NCBI RefSeq assembly: GCF_900113705.1
Contig: NZ_FOQI01000012.1
Coordinates: forward strand, 62,001-126,000
Source: Collimonas sp. OK307
Lineage (GTDB): Bacteria; Pseudomonadota; Gammaproteobacteria; Burkholderiales; Burkholderiaceae_D
DNA length: 64,000 nucleotides
Reading direction: 5' to 3'
Position 1 is the stretch's first letter. Each line of letters opens with the position of its first letter. The notes below the pieces were generated by a model. It was not told the DNA's origin. It worked only from the letters and a program-made list of their open reading frames with translations, and made no database searches. Shown in pieces: positions 48,420-58,727 of this stretch. The translations under genes were made by a program, and so were the position numbers.

Positions 48420-49631
48420 ATGAAGACACCAAACAGAATCGGTACCCCGCTCTCCCCTTCCGCCACCAAAGTCATGCTGCTGGGCTCCGGCGAACTTGGC
48501 AAAGAAGTCATCATCTCGCTGCAACGGCTGGGCGTTGAAGTGATTGCCGTCGACCGCTATCCGAACGCCCCAGGCCATCAGGTCGCGCATCGCTCGCATG
48601 TCATCAACATGGCCGATGGCGTGGCGCTGGAAGCGCTGATTGCGCAAGAGAAGCCTGATCTGGTGGTACCGGAAATTGAAGCGATTGCCACTGAAACGCT
48701 GGTCGCACTGGAAGCGGCCGGCAAGGTCACCGTGATCCCGACGGCGCGTGCCGCCTGGCTGACCATGAACCGCGAAGGCATCCGCCGTCTGGCTGGCGAG
48801 ACGCTGGGACTGGCAACTTCGCCTTACCGCTTCGCCAACAACCTGGATGAATTGAAAGCCGCCTGCTCGGCAATCGGCTTTCCTTGCGTGATCAAACCGG
48901 TCATGTCGTCTTCCGGCAAAGGCCAGTCGAAACTCGACAGCGCCAGTGAAATAGAAGCAGCCTGGGCTTATGCCGCGGCTGGTGGCCGGGTCGATTCCGG
49001 GCGCGTCATCGTTGAAGGTTTTATCGATTTCGATTATGAAATTACGCTGTTGACAGTCAGAGCGCTGCAGCAGGATGGCAGCATCGCCACTCATTTCTGC
49101 GAGCCGATCGGCCACGTCCAGGTGCAAGGCGATTACGTCGAATCCTGGCAGCCGCATCCAATGCATCCGGAAGCGCTGCTCAAGGCGCGCGATATCGCCA
49201 AGAAAGTCACCGACAACCTCGGTGGCCTGGGCTTGTTCGGCGTCGAGCTGTTCGTCAAGAACGAGATGGTCTGGTTCTCCGAAGTCAGCCCGCGCCCGCA
49301 CGACACCGGCATGGTCACCATGGCCAGCCAGCAGCAAAATGAATTCGAGTTGCATGCCAAGGCCATCCTCGGCTTGCCGGTCAACGTTGCCCTCCGCAGC
49401 CCGGCGGCTTCGGCGGTTATCTATGGCCAGCACGACGCCAAGGGAATTGCCTTTGAAGGCGTGGCGGACGCGTTACGGGTTCCAGGCGTGGATATTCGCC
49501 TGTTCGGCAAACCGGAGTCGTTCCAGCGTCGTCGCATGGGCGTCGCGCTGGCTACCGGCGACGACGTCGAGACCGCGCGCATACGCGCCAAGCAGGCTGC
49601 GGCCAAGGTCAAGCCGGTGATCGTAGATTAA
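48420..49631 (+). CDS. purT: Formate-dependent phosphoribosylglycinamide formyltransferase
   Basis: ATP-grasp enzyme that makes formyl-GAR from GAR, formate and ATP in purine synthesis. 403 residues from the ATG at 48420, the usual PurT length; the frame is open to 48252 but the extra 56 residues are not PurT-like. [35 protein letters not shown] and [27 protein letters not shown] are diagnostic. Confidence 0.95.
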   Translation: MKTPNRIGTPLSPSATKVMLLGSGELGKEVIISLQRLGVEVIAVDRYPNAPGHQVAHRSHVINMADGVALEALIAQEKPDLVVPEIEAIATETLVALEAAGKVTVIPTARAAWLTMNREGIRRLAGETLGLATSPYRFANNLDELKAACSAIGFPCVIKPVMSSSGKGQSKLDSASEIEAAWAYAAAGGRVDSGRVIVEGFIDFDYEITLLTVRALQQDGSIATHFCEPIGHVQVQGDYVESWQPHPMHPEALLKARDIAKKVTDNLGGLGLFGVELFVKNEMVWFSEVSPRPHDTGMVTMASQQQNEFELHAKAILGLPVNVALRSPAASAVIYGQHDAKGIAFEGVADALRVPGVDIRLFGKPESFQRRRMGVALATGDDVETARIRAKQAAAKVKPVIVD

Positions 49632-49748
49632 TCCGATACAAAGCAGCTAGCAACACAGCGGTACCGTAACAAAGGGTAGTAGAGACATCGCTCCGGACTC
49701 CGGTTCGGGGCGATCCAGATTAAAAGAACAAATAACCACACATTCACC

Positions 49749-51353
49749 ATGAAATTCGATGTCGCCATTATCGGTAGCGGGCTGGCAGGCCTGTCGGTCG
49801 CGTTGCACCTCGCTGAGACCAACAAAGTTGCAGTCATCTCCAAACGCGCGCTGCTCGACGGCGCCAGCAACTGGGCCCAGGGCGGCATCGCCGCTGTGCT
49901 CGATTCCGGCGACAGCCACGAACAGCATATCAACGACACCCTGATCGCGGGCGCCGGTTTATGCGACGAAAGCGCGACCCGCTTCATTGTTGAAAACGGC
50001 CGCTCCGCAATTGAATGGCTGATCGAACAAGGCGTACCCTTCACGCCTGACGCCAGCGCGGAACTGGGCTTCCACCTGACCCGCGAAGGCGGCCACAGCC
50101 AGCGCCGCATCATCCATGCCGCCGACGCCACCGGCCATGCGGTGCAAGTCACGCTGGAACAGAAGGTGCGCGCCCATCCCAACATCACGCTGCTGGAAGA
50201 TCATTACGCCATCGACTTGATCACGTCGAAGAAGGTCGCCACTGGCGATAACGCTCCCCGCTGTCTCGGCCTGTACGCAAAAAACGTCAAGACCGGCAAA
50301 GTGCTGACCCTGGCTGCCAACCATACGGTGCTGGCGACCGGCGGCGCCGGCAAGGTCTACCTGTACACCACCAATCCCGACAGCGCCACCGGCGACGGCA
50401 TCGCCATGGCCTGGCGCGCCGGTTGCCGGGTAGCGAACATGGAATTCATCCAGTTCCATCCGACCTGCCTGTACCATCCTTATGCCAAGTCGTTCCTGAT
50501 CACCGAAGCGATCCGCGGCGAAGGCGGCGTACTCAAATTGCCGGATACCGAAGGCGCCGATGCCGGCCTGCGTTTCATGCCGGCACACGACGAACGGGCC
50601 GAACTGGCGCCGCGCGACGTGGTGGCGCGGGCGATCGACTTCGAGATGAAAAAACGCGGCCTTGATCATGTCGATCTCGACATCACGCACAAGTCGCCGG
50701 AATTCCTGAAAGAGCATTTCCCTACTATCTATGCCCGTTGCATGGAACTCGGCATCGACATCACCAAACAGGCGATTCCGGTGGTGCCTGCAGTCCATTT
50801 CACCTGCGGCGGCATCGTTACCGACCTCAACGGCCGCACCGACTTGCCCGGCTTGTACGCAGTCGGCGAAACCGCTTATACCGGCTTGCACGGCGCCAAC
50901 CGCCTGGCCAGCAATTCGCTGCTGGAATGCGTGGTGGTCGGCCGCGCCACCGCTAAATTCATCGCACAGCAAGAAAAGCCGAAAGCCATACCGCTGCCGG
51001 CCTGGGATGAAAGCCGCGTGACCGACGCCGATGAAGAAGTCGTGATTTCTCACAACTGGGATGAATTGCGTCGCTTCATGTGGAATTACGTCGGCATCGT
51101 GCGCACCAATAAACGGTTGGAACGGGCTCAGCACCGGATCCGCTTGCTGAAGGAAGAGATCGACGAGTACTACGCCCACTTCCGCATCAGCCGCGATTTG
51201 CTAGAGTTGCGCAACCTGGTGCAGGTGGCTTCGCTGATCGTCGAAAGCGCACTGTCGCGCCATGAAAGCCGTGGCCTGCACTACAGCCAGGATTATCCAG
51301 AGACGCTGGCCAAGGCTTTGCCGAGCGTGCTGACACCGCCACAGCGGCGTTAA
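49749..51353 (+). CDS. nadB: L-aspartate oxidase
   Basis: First enzyme of de novo NAD synthesis, oxidising aspartate to iminoaspartate with FAD. 534 residues. FAD site [20 protein letters not shown] at the N-terminus, [37 protein letters not shown] and [15 protein letters not shown] are typical of NadB rather than fumarate reductase. nadA and nadC lie about 5 kb away on the other strand. Confidence 0.95.
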   Translation: MKFDVAIIGSGLAGLSVALHLAETNKVAVISKRALLDGASNWAQGGIAAVLDSGDSHEQHINDTLIAGAGLCDESATRFIVENGRSAIEWLIEQGVPFTPDASAELGFHLTREGGHSQRRIIHAADATGHAVQVTLEQKVRAHPNITLLEDHYAIDLITSKKVATGDNAPRCLGLYAKNVKTGKVLTLAANHTVLATGGAGKVYLYTTNPDSATGDGIAMAWRAGCRVANMEFIQFHPTCLYHPYAKSFLITEAIRGEGGVLKLPDTEGADAGLRFMPAHDERAELAPRDVVARAIDFEMKKRGLDHVDLDITHKSPEFLKEHFPTIYARCMELGIDITKQAIPVVPAVHFTCGGIVTDLNGRTDLPGLYAVGETAYTGLHGANRLASNSLLECVVVGRATAKFIAQQEKPKAIPLPAWDESRVTDADEEVVISHNWDELRRFMWNYVGIVRTNKRLERAQHRIRLLKEEIDEYYAHFRISRDLLELRNLVQVASLIVESALSRHESRGLHYSQDYPETLAKALPSVLTPPQRR

Positions 51354-51407
51354 GCGTTAGATTACGTTCATCCGGCGCGCAGACGAATAGACGAATTGCG
51401 CGCCAAG

Positions 51408-51451
51408 AAACGGAGTGTTTGCCGCCGGCACCGGCGCTACACTCCGTTTTT
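51408..51451 (+). terminator. Terminator-like hairpin after nadB
   Basis: AAACGGAGTGT (51408-51418) pairs perfectly with ACACTCCGTTT (51439-51449), T5 follows; the GC-rich loop can fold again. Confidence 0.75.
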
Positions 51452-51474
51452 CCAAGAAAAAATGCAGAAATTTC

Positions 51475-52707
51475 ATGACTTCAAAACTTTCCCCTGTCCT
51501 TCCTCGCTCGCTGGTAGCGCTCACATGGTCTAACCTGGCGGCACAATCGGCGGAGCAATTAAGCCTGGCGGCGGCCCCGATCATGGCCGTACTGATGCTA
51601 GGTGCAGGGCCTGGCGAAATCGGCATGCTGGCGGCAGTGCAGTCGTTGCCGTTTCTGTTGCTGTCGATCCCATTCGGCTTGCTGGCCGACCGTACCTCGC
51701 GCCGGCGCCTGATGGTGGCGGCAGAGGCGCTACGCATGCTGGCCTTGCTTGGCGTGCTGGCGGCGATTCTCCTGAACCATCTTTCGATCGAGTTGCTGGC
51801 GGTACTCGGCTTCATCGGCGCCGTCGGTACGGTAGGTTTCAGTGTCGCCGCACCTGCCCTGGTACCGGCGCTGGTAGAGCGCGAGAACCTTGCGAAAGCC
51901 AACGGCCGGCTGGAACTTGCCCGCAGCGCCGCTTTTGCCGCCGGTCCGGCATTGGGCGGCGCGCTGACTTCCTGGGCCGGCGCTTCGGCCGCGTTCGTGT
52001 TGGCTGCCATGCTATCCGGATCGGCAGTGGTGCTGCTGCTGCAACTGCGTGAACCACAGCGCACGCCGGCGCCAGCCCGTCATCCCTTGCTCGAGTTACG
52101 CGATGGTGCACACCTGGTCTGGCGCGATAATTTGCTGCGGCCGATCCTGTTGACCGCCGTGGCCTGGAACATTTCCTGGTTTGTATTGCAGGCTGCCTAT
52201 GTGCCTTACGCGGTGCGGAAGCTCGGGCTCACTGCCGGCGAGGTCGGCATGACGCTTGGCGCGTATGGCGTAGGCATGATGGTCGGCGCGCTGCTGACGT
52301 CGCGCGTGGTGGCGCGGCTGCCGTTTGGCCGCGCGATCCAGCTCGGCCCGGTGATCTCGGTACTGGCTGCGCTCACGATGGTGGCGACACTCGCGTTCCC
52401 GAGCGGCGTGTTGGCAGCTGTCGCCTTCTTTCTGTTCGGTGTGGGCCCGATTATCTGGGTTATCACCTCAACCACATTGCGCCAGACAGTCACGCCAGGC
52501 GCCATGCTGGGACGGGTATCGGCGATTTTCCTCACCGTGAATACGGGAGCGCGGCCGATTGGTGCCGCGCTTGGCGGCCTGGTCGGCGCACGTTGGGGTG
52601 AATCAGCCTGCCTGGCGCTGGCGCTGGCAGGTTTCGTAGTGCAAGCCTGGATCATATTCGACTCCGAGGTGCGCGTGCTGCAGCGCCTGCCAGCGCCGCT
52701 CGCCTGA
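51475..52707 (+). CDS. MFS transporter (EntS-like MFS_3 group)
   Basis: 410 residues from the ATG at 51475. About 12 transmembrane helices; LADRTSRRRLMVAAEALRML is the A-motif loop, FSVAAPALVPALVERENLAKANGRLELARSAAFAAGPALGG (in part) is typical of the enterobactin-exporter-like group. Substrate unknown. The open frame from 51415 overlaps the terminator hairpin and is not preferred. Confidence 0.88.
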   Translation: MTSKLSPVLPRSLVALTWSNLAAQSAEQLSLAAAPIMAVLMLGAGPGEIGMLAAVQSLPFLLLSIPFGLLADRTSRRRLMVAAEALRMLALLGVLAAILLNHLSIELLAVLGFIGAVGTVGFSVAAPALVPALVERENLAKANGRLELARSAAFAAGPALGGALTSWAGASAAFVLAAMLSGSAVVLLLQLREPQRTPAPARHPLLELRDGAHLVWRDNLLRPILLTAVAWNISWFVLQAAYVPYAVRKLGLTAGEVGMTLGAYGVGMMVGALLTSRVVARLPFGRAIQLGPVISVLAALTMVATLAFPSGVLAAVAFFLFGVGPIIWVITSTTLRQTVTPGAMLGRVSAIFLTVNTGARPIGAALGGLVGARWGESACLALALAGFVVQAWIIFDSEVRVLQRLPAPLA

Positions 52708-52805
52708 AAGATAATGATGAATGATGGACGCTTTAGATAGTGTCGCAATTCGCTCATCTCGGCTATGCTTGGAAATCAAAATCAAAACCATAACGAGGAG
52801 ACACG

Positions 52806-54119
52806 ATGAGTGCAGCGTCAGAGAAAATCACATCCATCCCAAGCCCGCCGCAAAACAGCGCCAGGAAAGTAATCTTCGCCAGTTTCATCGGCACCGCTAT
52901 TGAATTCTACGACTTCTATGTCTACGCGACTGCGGCAGCGCTGGTCATCGGCCCGATATTTTTCCCGCACGATTCGCCGACCGCCCAGGCGCTGTCGGCA
53001 TTTGTCACCTTTGGCATCGCGTTTATCGCACGACCGATCGGAGCTTTTCTGTTCGGTCATTTTGGCGACCGGATCGGTCGTAAATCGACGCTGGTGATTT
53101 CATTGCTGGTGATGGGTATCTCCACCATGCTGATCGGCTTCTTGCCGGGGTACGACAGCATCGGCACACTGGCCCCCGTCCTGCTGTGCGTATTGCGCTT
53201 CGCCCAGGGCATCGGCCTTGGCGGCGAATGGGGTGGCGCGGCGCTACTCGCAACCGAATATGCACCGGCTGGAAAACGCGGCAGGTACGGCATGTTTCCG
53301 CAACTCGGGCCCTCGGTCGGCTTTTTGATGGCGAACGGCCTGTTCCTGGCGTTGGCGTTGGGCCTGTCGGATGCACAGTTCAAGAGCTGGGGCTGGCGCG
53401 TGCCGTTTATTTTCAGTGCGGCGCTGGTAGTGCTGGGACTGTATGTCCGGATGAAGATCGCCGAAACGCCGGTGTTTGCCGCCGCGCTGGAAAAGCGCGA
53501 GCCCGTCAAAGTGCCGGCTATCACCTTGTTCAAACATAACTGGCGGCCTGTAATGCTGGGCGCGGTCGCGATGATCGTCTGCTACACGCTGTTCTATATT
53601 GCCACCGTATTTTCGCTGTCGTATGGCGTCACCACCTTGCATATCCCGCGGCAGGAATTCCTGGCGCTACTGTGCCTGGCAGTGGTGTTCATGGCGCTGG
53701 CGACGCCGTTGTCGGCCATCGCCAGCGACCGCTTCGGCCGCCGGCCGGTGCTGATAGCCGGCACCCTGGCGGCTATCGCTGCGGGCTTTACCATGCAACC
53801 GCTGTTTGGCAGCGGCAATACGGTAGCGATTGCCTTGTTCCTGATCATTTTCCTGTTCTTGATGGGCGTCACATTCGCGCCGATGGGAGCGTTGCTGCCA
53901 GAGCTGTTTCCCACCAGCGTGCGCTATACCGGCGCCGGTGTCGCCTATAACATCGGCGGCATCCTCGGCGCATCGGTGGCGCCCTACATCGCGCAATTGC
54001 TGGCGCAGCGCGGCGGCCTGGCTTATGTCGGCGCTTATGTATCGGTTGCGGCGACACTGAGCCTGATCGCGGTGCTATGCATGCGCGAGACACGTCACGA
54101 CAATCTGCAGCAGGTTTAG
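52806..54119 (+). CDS. MFS transporter, MHS family (ShiA-like)
   Basis: 437 residues, standard MHS length. FASFIGTAIEFYDFYVYATAAALVIGPIFF, RPIGAFLFGHFGDRIGRKSTL, GIGLGGEWGGAALLATEYAP and ELFPTSVRYTGAGVAYNIGGILG are family signatures. ShiA-like members move shikimate or related carboxylates; substrate here not determinable. CGAGGAG before the ATG. Confidence 0.9.
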   Translation: MSAASEKITSIPSPPQNSARKVIFASFIGTAIEFYDFYVYATAAALVIGPIFFPHDSPTAQALSAFVTFGIAFIARPIGAFLFGHFGDRIGRKSTLVISLLVMGISTMLIGFLPGYDSIGTLAPVLLCVLRFAQGIGLGGEWGGAALLATEYAPAGKRGRYGMFPQLGPSVGFLMANGLFLALALGLSDAQFKSWGWRVPFIFSAALVVLGLYVRMKIAETPVFAAALEKREPVKVPAITLFKHNWRPVMLGAVAMIVCYTLFYIATVFSLSYGVTTLHIPRQEFLALLCLAVVFMALATPLSAIASDRFGRRPVLIAGTLAAIAAGFTMQPLFGSGNTVAIALFLIIFLFLMGVTFAPMGALLPELFPTSVRYTGAGVAYNIGGILGASVAPYIAQLLAQRGGLAYVGAYVSVAATLSLIAVLCMRETRHDNLQQV

Positions 54120-54179
54120 CAGCGAATCAAACCGCAGCACGACACATTTTCTATGTTTGTATAACGGAGACAAAAATTG

Positions 54180-55469
54180 ATGCAAGCATCCCTTTCCTTG
54201 AAAAAAAATCTGCTCAATAGCCTGATTTTTCCAGCACTGGCATTTAGTGCCGGCCTGGTGCTGGCGGCCCCGGTGGCGCCGGTATACGAGCTGGCGCAAA
54301 AGGAAAAGCCGGCAATGATGGATACCATGCGCGACCTGGTGAATATCGAATCGGGCAGCAAGGATCTTGAAGGCCTGGCAAAGATCGCCAGCCTGATTCG
54401 CGATCGCCTGACGCAGCTGGGCGGCAAGGCTGAGTTGCTGGATGCCCCGGAAATTTACCGGATGGGCGACACACCGGAAAAGATCGGGCAAATCGTCCAT
54501 GCGGTGTTCAAGGGCACCGGTAAGCGCAAGATCATGCTGATCGCCCACATGGATACCGTGTACCTGCGTGGCATGCTGAAAAATCAGCAATACCGGGTCG
54601 ACGGCGACAAAGCCTACGGCCTCGGCATTGCCGACGACAAGCAAGGTGTCGCTACCATCTTGCATACCATCGCTATCCTGCAAAAAATCGGCTTCAAGGA
54701 TTACGACACGTTGACCGTGCTGATTAACGGCGATGAAGAAATCAGCTCACCGGGCGGCCGCAGCTTGCATACCAAATTGGGTGCGGAACAGGATGCCGTG
54801 TTTTCCTACGAAGGCGGCGGCGCCAAAGGCGAGTTGCGGTTGGCGACCAGCGGTATCGCGGCCGCCTATCTGACGGTTGACGGTAAATCTTCACATGCCG
54901 GCGCCGCACCCGAAAAAGGCATCAACGCCTTGTATGAACTGTCGCATCAACTGTTACAGCTGAACTCCTTGTCACAACCGGAACGTGGCCTGAAATTGAA
55001 CTGGACCGTGGCGCAAGCCGGCACCAACCGCAACGTGATTCCCGCCAGCGCCAGTGCGCAAGCCGATGCCCGCGCCCTGAAGATGAGCGATTTCGAGCAG
55101 TTGCAAACCCAGTTGCAGGAGCGCGTCAAGAATCAACTGATTCCGGATGCCAAAGTCCATCTGAAATTTGAAATGCGCCGGCCGCCGCTGGAAACCAATG
55201 CTGCGTCGCGCGCGGTGTCGGCCCATGGCGCGGCGATATATCAGGAACTCGGTTTACCGATGACGATAGTAGACGTAGCTAGCGGCGGCGGTACCGATGC
55301 CGCGTTCGCTGCGTTGAAATCGAAAGGGGCTGTGATCGAAGGAATGGGACTGACCGGTTACGGCGCGCATTCGAATGATGCGGAATATGTCCTGCTGAAT
55401 ACCATTGTTCCGCGCCTGTATTTATCGACACGGCTGATCATGGATTTTGCTCAAGGTAAAGTCCAGTAA
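54180..55469 (+). CDS. Exported M20-family glutamate carboxypeptidase
   Basis: 429 residues with a signal peptide (about 1-30, ending VLAAP). MLIAHMDTVY and GLGIADDKQG carry the first metal ligands, GDEEISS the catalytic Glu pair, and GGGTDAAFAALKSKGAVIEGMG the later His/Asp region, as in carboxypeptidase G2 (CPG2). Cleaves C-terminal glutamate from folate- or peptide-like substrates, by inference. ATG at 54180 with GGAG ten bases before. Confidence 0.9.
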   Translation: MQASLSLKKNLLNSLIFPALAFSAGLVLAAPVAPVYELAQKEKPAMMDTMRDLVNIESGSKDLEGLAKIASLIRDRLTQLGGKAELLDAPEIYRMGDTPEKIGQIVHAVFKGTGKRKIMLIAHMDTVYLRGMLKNQQYRVDGDKAYGLGIADDKQGVATILHTIAILQKIGFKDYDTLTVLINGDEEISSPGGRSLHTKLGAEQDAVFSYEGGGAKGELRLATSGIAAAYLTVDGKSSHAGAAPEKGINALYELSHQLLQLNSLSQPERGLKLNWTVAQAGTNRNVIPASASAQADARALKMSDFEQLQTQLQERVKNQLIPDAKVHLKFEMRRPPLETNAASRAVSAHGAAIYQELGLPMTIVDVASGGGTDAAFAALKSKGAVIEGMGLTGYGAHSNDAEYVLLNTIVPRLYLSTRLIMDFAQGKVQ

Positions 55470-55510
55470 AGCTTCGGATAAAACCACGGGCACCCGAGGC
55501 GCGTGGCCGT

Positions 55511-55654
55511 ATGATCCGAATCGAAACACGCCTGGATCATATGGCCACCAAAGAAGATATGTCCAAACTCGGGTCCATTCTTCTAAGATGGTTTATCATC
55601 ACAGCCGTCTCCCTGACAGCGCTGGCGTTCACTGCAGCAAAACTCATTCACTAA
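55511..55654 (+). CDS. Possible 47-residue membrane-tethered peptide (truncated XhlA/DUF1640-like)
   Basis: ATG at 55511, stop at 55652-55654. A short amphipathic stretch with RLDHMATKEDMSKL is followed by one transmembrane helix (LLRWFIITAVSLTALAFTAA) and KLIH. Similar longer proteins have a coiled-coil with several ATKED repeats; this looks like the last part only. It could be a relic or a real small protein. Confidence 0.45.
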   Translation: MIRIETRLDHMATKEDMSKLGSILLRWFIITAVSLTALAFTAAKLIH

Positions 55655-55699
55655 GCTTACTCGCCGGGCGCATACGCCTGAAGTACAACCATCACCAAT

Positions 55700-56578
55700 T
55701 CACGCAATAATCCGCAGTGAATAATCGGTCGCCCGGACATCCTTGGTCAGGCTGCCGATAGAAATCCGGTCAACGCCGGTTTCAGCGATCGCCCGCACCG
55801 TCTCCATGTTGATGCCACCGGAAGCTTCCAGCAGCGCTCTGCCGGCGGTCAGGTTGACTGCATCACGCATCGCATCGAGGCTGAAGTTATCCAGCAGAAT
55901 CGATTTCGCGCCTGCGCGCAAAGCCTCATCCAGCTGCACCAGGCTTTCCACTTCAATCTGCACCGTGACACCTGCATCCAGCTTGTCCGCCGCCTGCATG
56001 GCTGCTGCAATGCCGCCAGCCGCCGCGATGTGATTTTCCTTGATCAGGATGCCATCGTACAAAGCCAGGCGCTGGTTATGTCCGCCGCCTACCCGTACCG
56101 CGTATTTTTGCGCCAGGCGCAGGCCAGGCAAGGTTTTGCGCGTATCGAGAATATGCGCCTTGGTGTCGGCAATGGCGTTGACATAAACGCGCGTTGCGCT
56201 GGCCACGCCGGACAACAGCTGCAGGAAATTCAAGGCGCCGCGCTCGGCGGTCAGTAGCGCCCGGGCCGGTGCGGTTATCAGGCAAACCTGGCTGTCGGCG
56301 CTCATCAGGTCGCCTTCTGCATAAGACCAGTCGATATGAATGCGTGCGTCGAGCTGCCGCATCACGGCTTCGAACCATGGTGCGCCGCACAGCACTGCCT
56401 GTTCGCGCACGATCACGCGCGCCTTGACCATTTGTTGCTCGGGGACCAGCTTGCCGGTCAGATCGCCGCTGCCGACATCTTCCGCAATCGCGGTGCGGAT
56501 ATTGTTATCGAAGGCCGTTTGCAGCGCAGCATCAAACGGCGCAAAACGATTCTCTAAAGTGCTGGTGGAAGTACTCAT
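55700..56578 (-). CDS. nadC: Nicotinate-nucleotide pyrophosphorylase (quinolinate phosphoribosyltransferase)
   Basis: Makes nicotinate mononucleotide from quinolinate and PRPP. 292 residues. [56 protein letters not shown] and [22 protein letters not shown] are characteristic, with catalytic Lys in KTLPG and the Arg pair of HNQR. Overlaps nadA by four bases. Confidence 0.95.
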   Translation of the reverse strand: MSTSTSTLENRFAPFDAALQTAFDNNIRTAIAEDVGSGDLTGKLVPEQQMVKARVIVREQAVLCGAPWFEAVMRQLDARIHIDWSYAEGDLMSADSQVCLITAPARALLTAERGALNFLQLLSGVASATRVYVNAIADTKAHILDTRKTLPGLRLAQKYAVRVGGGHNQRLALYDGILIKENHIAAAGGIAAAMQAADKLDAGVTVQIEVESLVQLDEALRAGAKSILLDNFSLDAMRDAVNLTAGRALLEASGGINMETVRAIAETGVDRISIGSLTKDVRATDYSLRIIA

Positions 56579-57738
56579 GCGGGACCGATTCCTGAAAACA
56601 GTTTTTGTTCTTGCGCCAGATCGCCGGACGGGCGCACATTAGCTTTGCGTTGCGCCGCAAAGTCGAGCATGCGATCGATGCAGACCACGGCTTTGCGGCC
56701 GATTTCAGCATCGACATGGATTTCATTGCTGCCGGATTCCAGCACGTCGGCCAGATTCTGCAAGCCATTCATCGCCATCCAGGGGCAATGCGCGCAGCTC
56801 TTGCAGGTGGCGCTGTTACCGGCTGTCGGGGCGTCGATAAAGCGTTTGCCCGGCGCCGCCATTCTCATCTTGTGCAAAATGCCGTTATCGGTGGCGACGA
56901 TGAATTCGTCGGCGTCCAGGCGTTGCGCGGCGGCGATCAATTGCGTGGTGGAGCCGACTACGTCGGCTTGCGCCACCACTGCTTCCGGCGCTTCCGGATG
57001 CACCAGGATCTTGGCGTTCGGATGCTGCTGACGCAGCAATTCCAGTTCGACACCCTTGAATTCGTCATGCACCAGGCAGGATCCCTGCCATAGCAACATG
57101 TCAGCTCCGGTCTGTTTCTGTATATAGCCGCCCAGATGCTTATCGGGCGCCCACAGGATCTTTTTACCCTGGGCATGCAAATGCGCCACGATGTCGAGCC
57201 CGATGGAGGAAGTGACCATCCAGTCGGCACGCGCTTTGACGGCGGCACTGGTATTGGCGTACACCACCACGGTGCGATCAGGGTGGGCATCGCAAAAAGC
57301 GGAAAACTCGTCGGCCGGGCAGCCCAGGTCGAGCGAACAGGTCGCATCCAGGTCAGGCATCAGCACGCGCTTGTGCGGGCTCAGGATTTTTGAGGTTTCC
57401 CCCATGAACTTGACGCCGGCGACCACCAGCGTCTTGGCCGGATGATCGCGGCCGAAGCGCGCCATTTCCAGCGAATCGGATACGCAGCCGCCGGTTTCTT
57501 CTGCCAGGTCCTGCAAATCGCCATCGACATAATAGTGGGCGACCAGTACCGCCTGCTGTTCTTTCAGCAAGCGTTTTATACGCTCCTTGAGCGCGATTTT
57601 CTGGTCTGGCGTGGGGGTATCGGGAACGCGGGCCCAGGCGTGGGCAGTACAGCTGGTACCTGAACTGGAACCCAAGCTGCTGCCTGGGTCCATTTGCGGC
57701 CGCTCGAATTCAACGGTTTTGATGGCGTGGGTTTGCAT
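56575..57738 (-). CDS. nadA: Quinolinate synthase
   Basis: [4Fe-4S] enzyme condensing iminoaspartate with dihydroxyacetone phosphate. 387 residues. [42 protein letters not shown] and [14 protein letters not shown] are diagnostic; the cluster cysteines are expected at the Cys of [17 protein letters not shown] and the CxxCxxCP segment. First gene of nadA-nadC. A triple 12-bp repeat lies just before the start codon. Confidence 0.95.
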   Translation of the reverse strand: MQTHAIKTVEFERPQMDPGSSLGSSSGTSCTAHAWARVPDTPTPDQKIALKERIKRLLKEQQAVLVAHYYVDGDLQDLAEETGGCVSDSLEMARFGRDHPAKTLVVAGVKFMGETSKILSPHKRVLMPDLDATCSLDLGCPADEFSAFCDAHPDRTVVVYANTSAAVKARADWMVTSSIGLDIVAHLHAQGKKILWAPDKHLGGYIQKQTGADMLLWQGSCLVHDEFKGVELELLRQQHPNAKILVHPEAPEAVVAQADVVGSTTQLIAAAQRLDADEFIVATDNGILHKMRMAAPGKRFIDAPTAGNSATCKSCAHCPWMAMNGLQNLADVLESGSNEIHVDAEIGRKAVVCIDRMLDFAAQRKANVRPSGDLAQEQKLFSGIGPA

Positions 57739-57748
57739 GGCGATGATC

Positions 57749-57784
57749 GGTAAATGCGTGGGTAAATGCGTAGGTGAATACGTG
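57749..57784. repeat. 12-bp direct repeat, three contiguous units before nadA
   Basis: GGTAAATGCGTG, GGTAAATGCGTA and GGTGAATACGTG run end to end, ending 10 bases before the nadA start codon on the minus strand. Confidence 0.75.
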
Positions 57785-58025
57785 GCTCAGTGCGGCAATA
57801 GCGCAATCATACGACAGAAGGCGCAACAGCATATTTCGCCGCAGTATCTGCGGACAGGAATTCTACCGCTATCTGTCAGGCCGCGCCTTAACATTACCGT
57901 ATTGCAAGCTGGAATGAACTCCCGTACTATGATTTAACAATTATCACAAAAAACTGTGACTGAAAATCTGCCGGATCAAATCCTCACGCATTTTTTTGGA
58001 TGCAATAAAAGAATACAGGGAGATC

Positions 58026-58616
58026 ATGATTATTTTCGACAAAACCGAGCGCGGCCGTACAGAAATAGCAACGCGCGGCCAAACCGTGGCGCCACGCCTG
58101 CGCACGCTGTTATTACTGGTAGATGGCAAGACCGGCAATGATGAATTATTAAGGAAAGTGGCGGGTCTGGGACTGAACCAGGAACATCTGGACGAACTGC
58201 TGCAAGCCGGCCTGATCCAGGCTAGCGCGGATACCGGCAGCGGCAGCGGCAGCGCCAACACCGCCACCGCCAGCAGTCCCGTCGCCAATAATGTCGCTAC
58301 TGCAGAAGCGCCGGCGTCGAAAAACATCCCTCCGCCCGCTGTCTCCCTCATGTCCGCTGAACAAATACTGCCGCCAGGACAAACCCAGTTTGAAGCGATT
58401 TATCATTTCTACAACGACACCATCAAGAGCATGATCGGTTTGCGCGGATATGGCTTGCAGTTGAAAGTCGAGCGCGCCGGCAGCGTCCAGGATTTCCGCG
58501 AATTGCGACAGGTTTACCTGGAAGCGGTGCTCAAAGCCAAGGGCGAGGAAATTGCCCGTAGCCTGCGTGGCCGGCTGGATCAGTTGCTGTATCTGGGCGA
58601 ACGGCAGCAACCATAG
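58026..58616 (+). CDS. Hypothetical protein with disordered Ser/Ala linker
   Basis: 196 residues from the ATG at 58026 (GGGAG close upstream; 57996 is an alternative). An N-terminal helical domain (IFDKTERGRTEIATRGQTVAPRLRTLLLLVDGK, about 1-55) is separated by a Gly/Ser/Ala-rich linker (about 60-105) from a C-terminal helical domain. This order is common in small Oxalobacteraceae proteins of unknown role. Followed by a strong terminator. Confidence 0.75.
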   Translation: MIIFDKTERGRTEIATRGQTVAPRLRTLLLLVDGKTGNDELLRKVAGLGLNQEHLDELLQAGLIQASADTGSGSGSANTATASSPVANNVATAEAPASKNIPPPAVSLMSAEQILPPGQTQFEAIYHFYNDTIKSMIGLRGYGLQLKVERAGSVQDFRELRQVYLEAVLKAKGEEIARSLRGRLDQLLYLGERQQP

Positions 58617-58640
58617 ACAACATAATGATTGGATATAAAA

Positions 58641-58677
58641 AAAGCGTGGCAGATAAATTCTGCCACGCTTTTTTTTT
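58641..58677 (+). terminator. Terminator downstream of the hypothetical protein
   Basis: 13-bp perfect stem (58641-58653 with 58659-58671) and T9; can also stop ybiT from the other side. Confidence 0.9.
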
Positions 58678-58727
58678 GTTCTTCATGGATTCACGGCGCA
58701 GCAGTTTCTGCGCGCAACTCCTGATAT

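Noticed and set aside
49959-51179. 406-codon minus-strand frame inside nadB
   Set aside because: Antisense shadow; nadB on the other strand is unambiguous.
55447-55710. 87-codon plus-strand frame after the M20 peptidase gene
   Set aside because: Low-quality composition; the overlapping 47-codon frame at 55511 looks far more protein-like.
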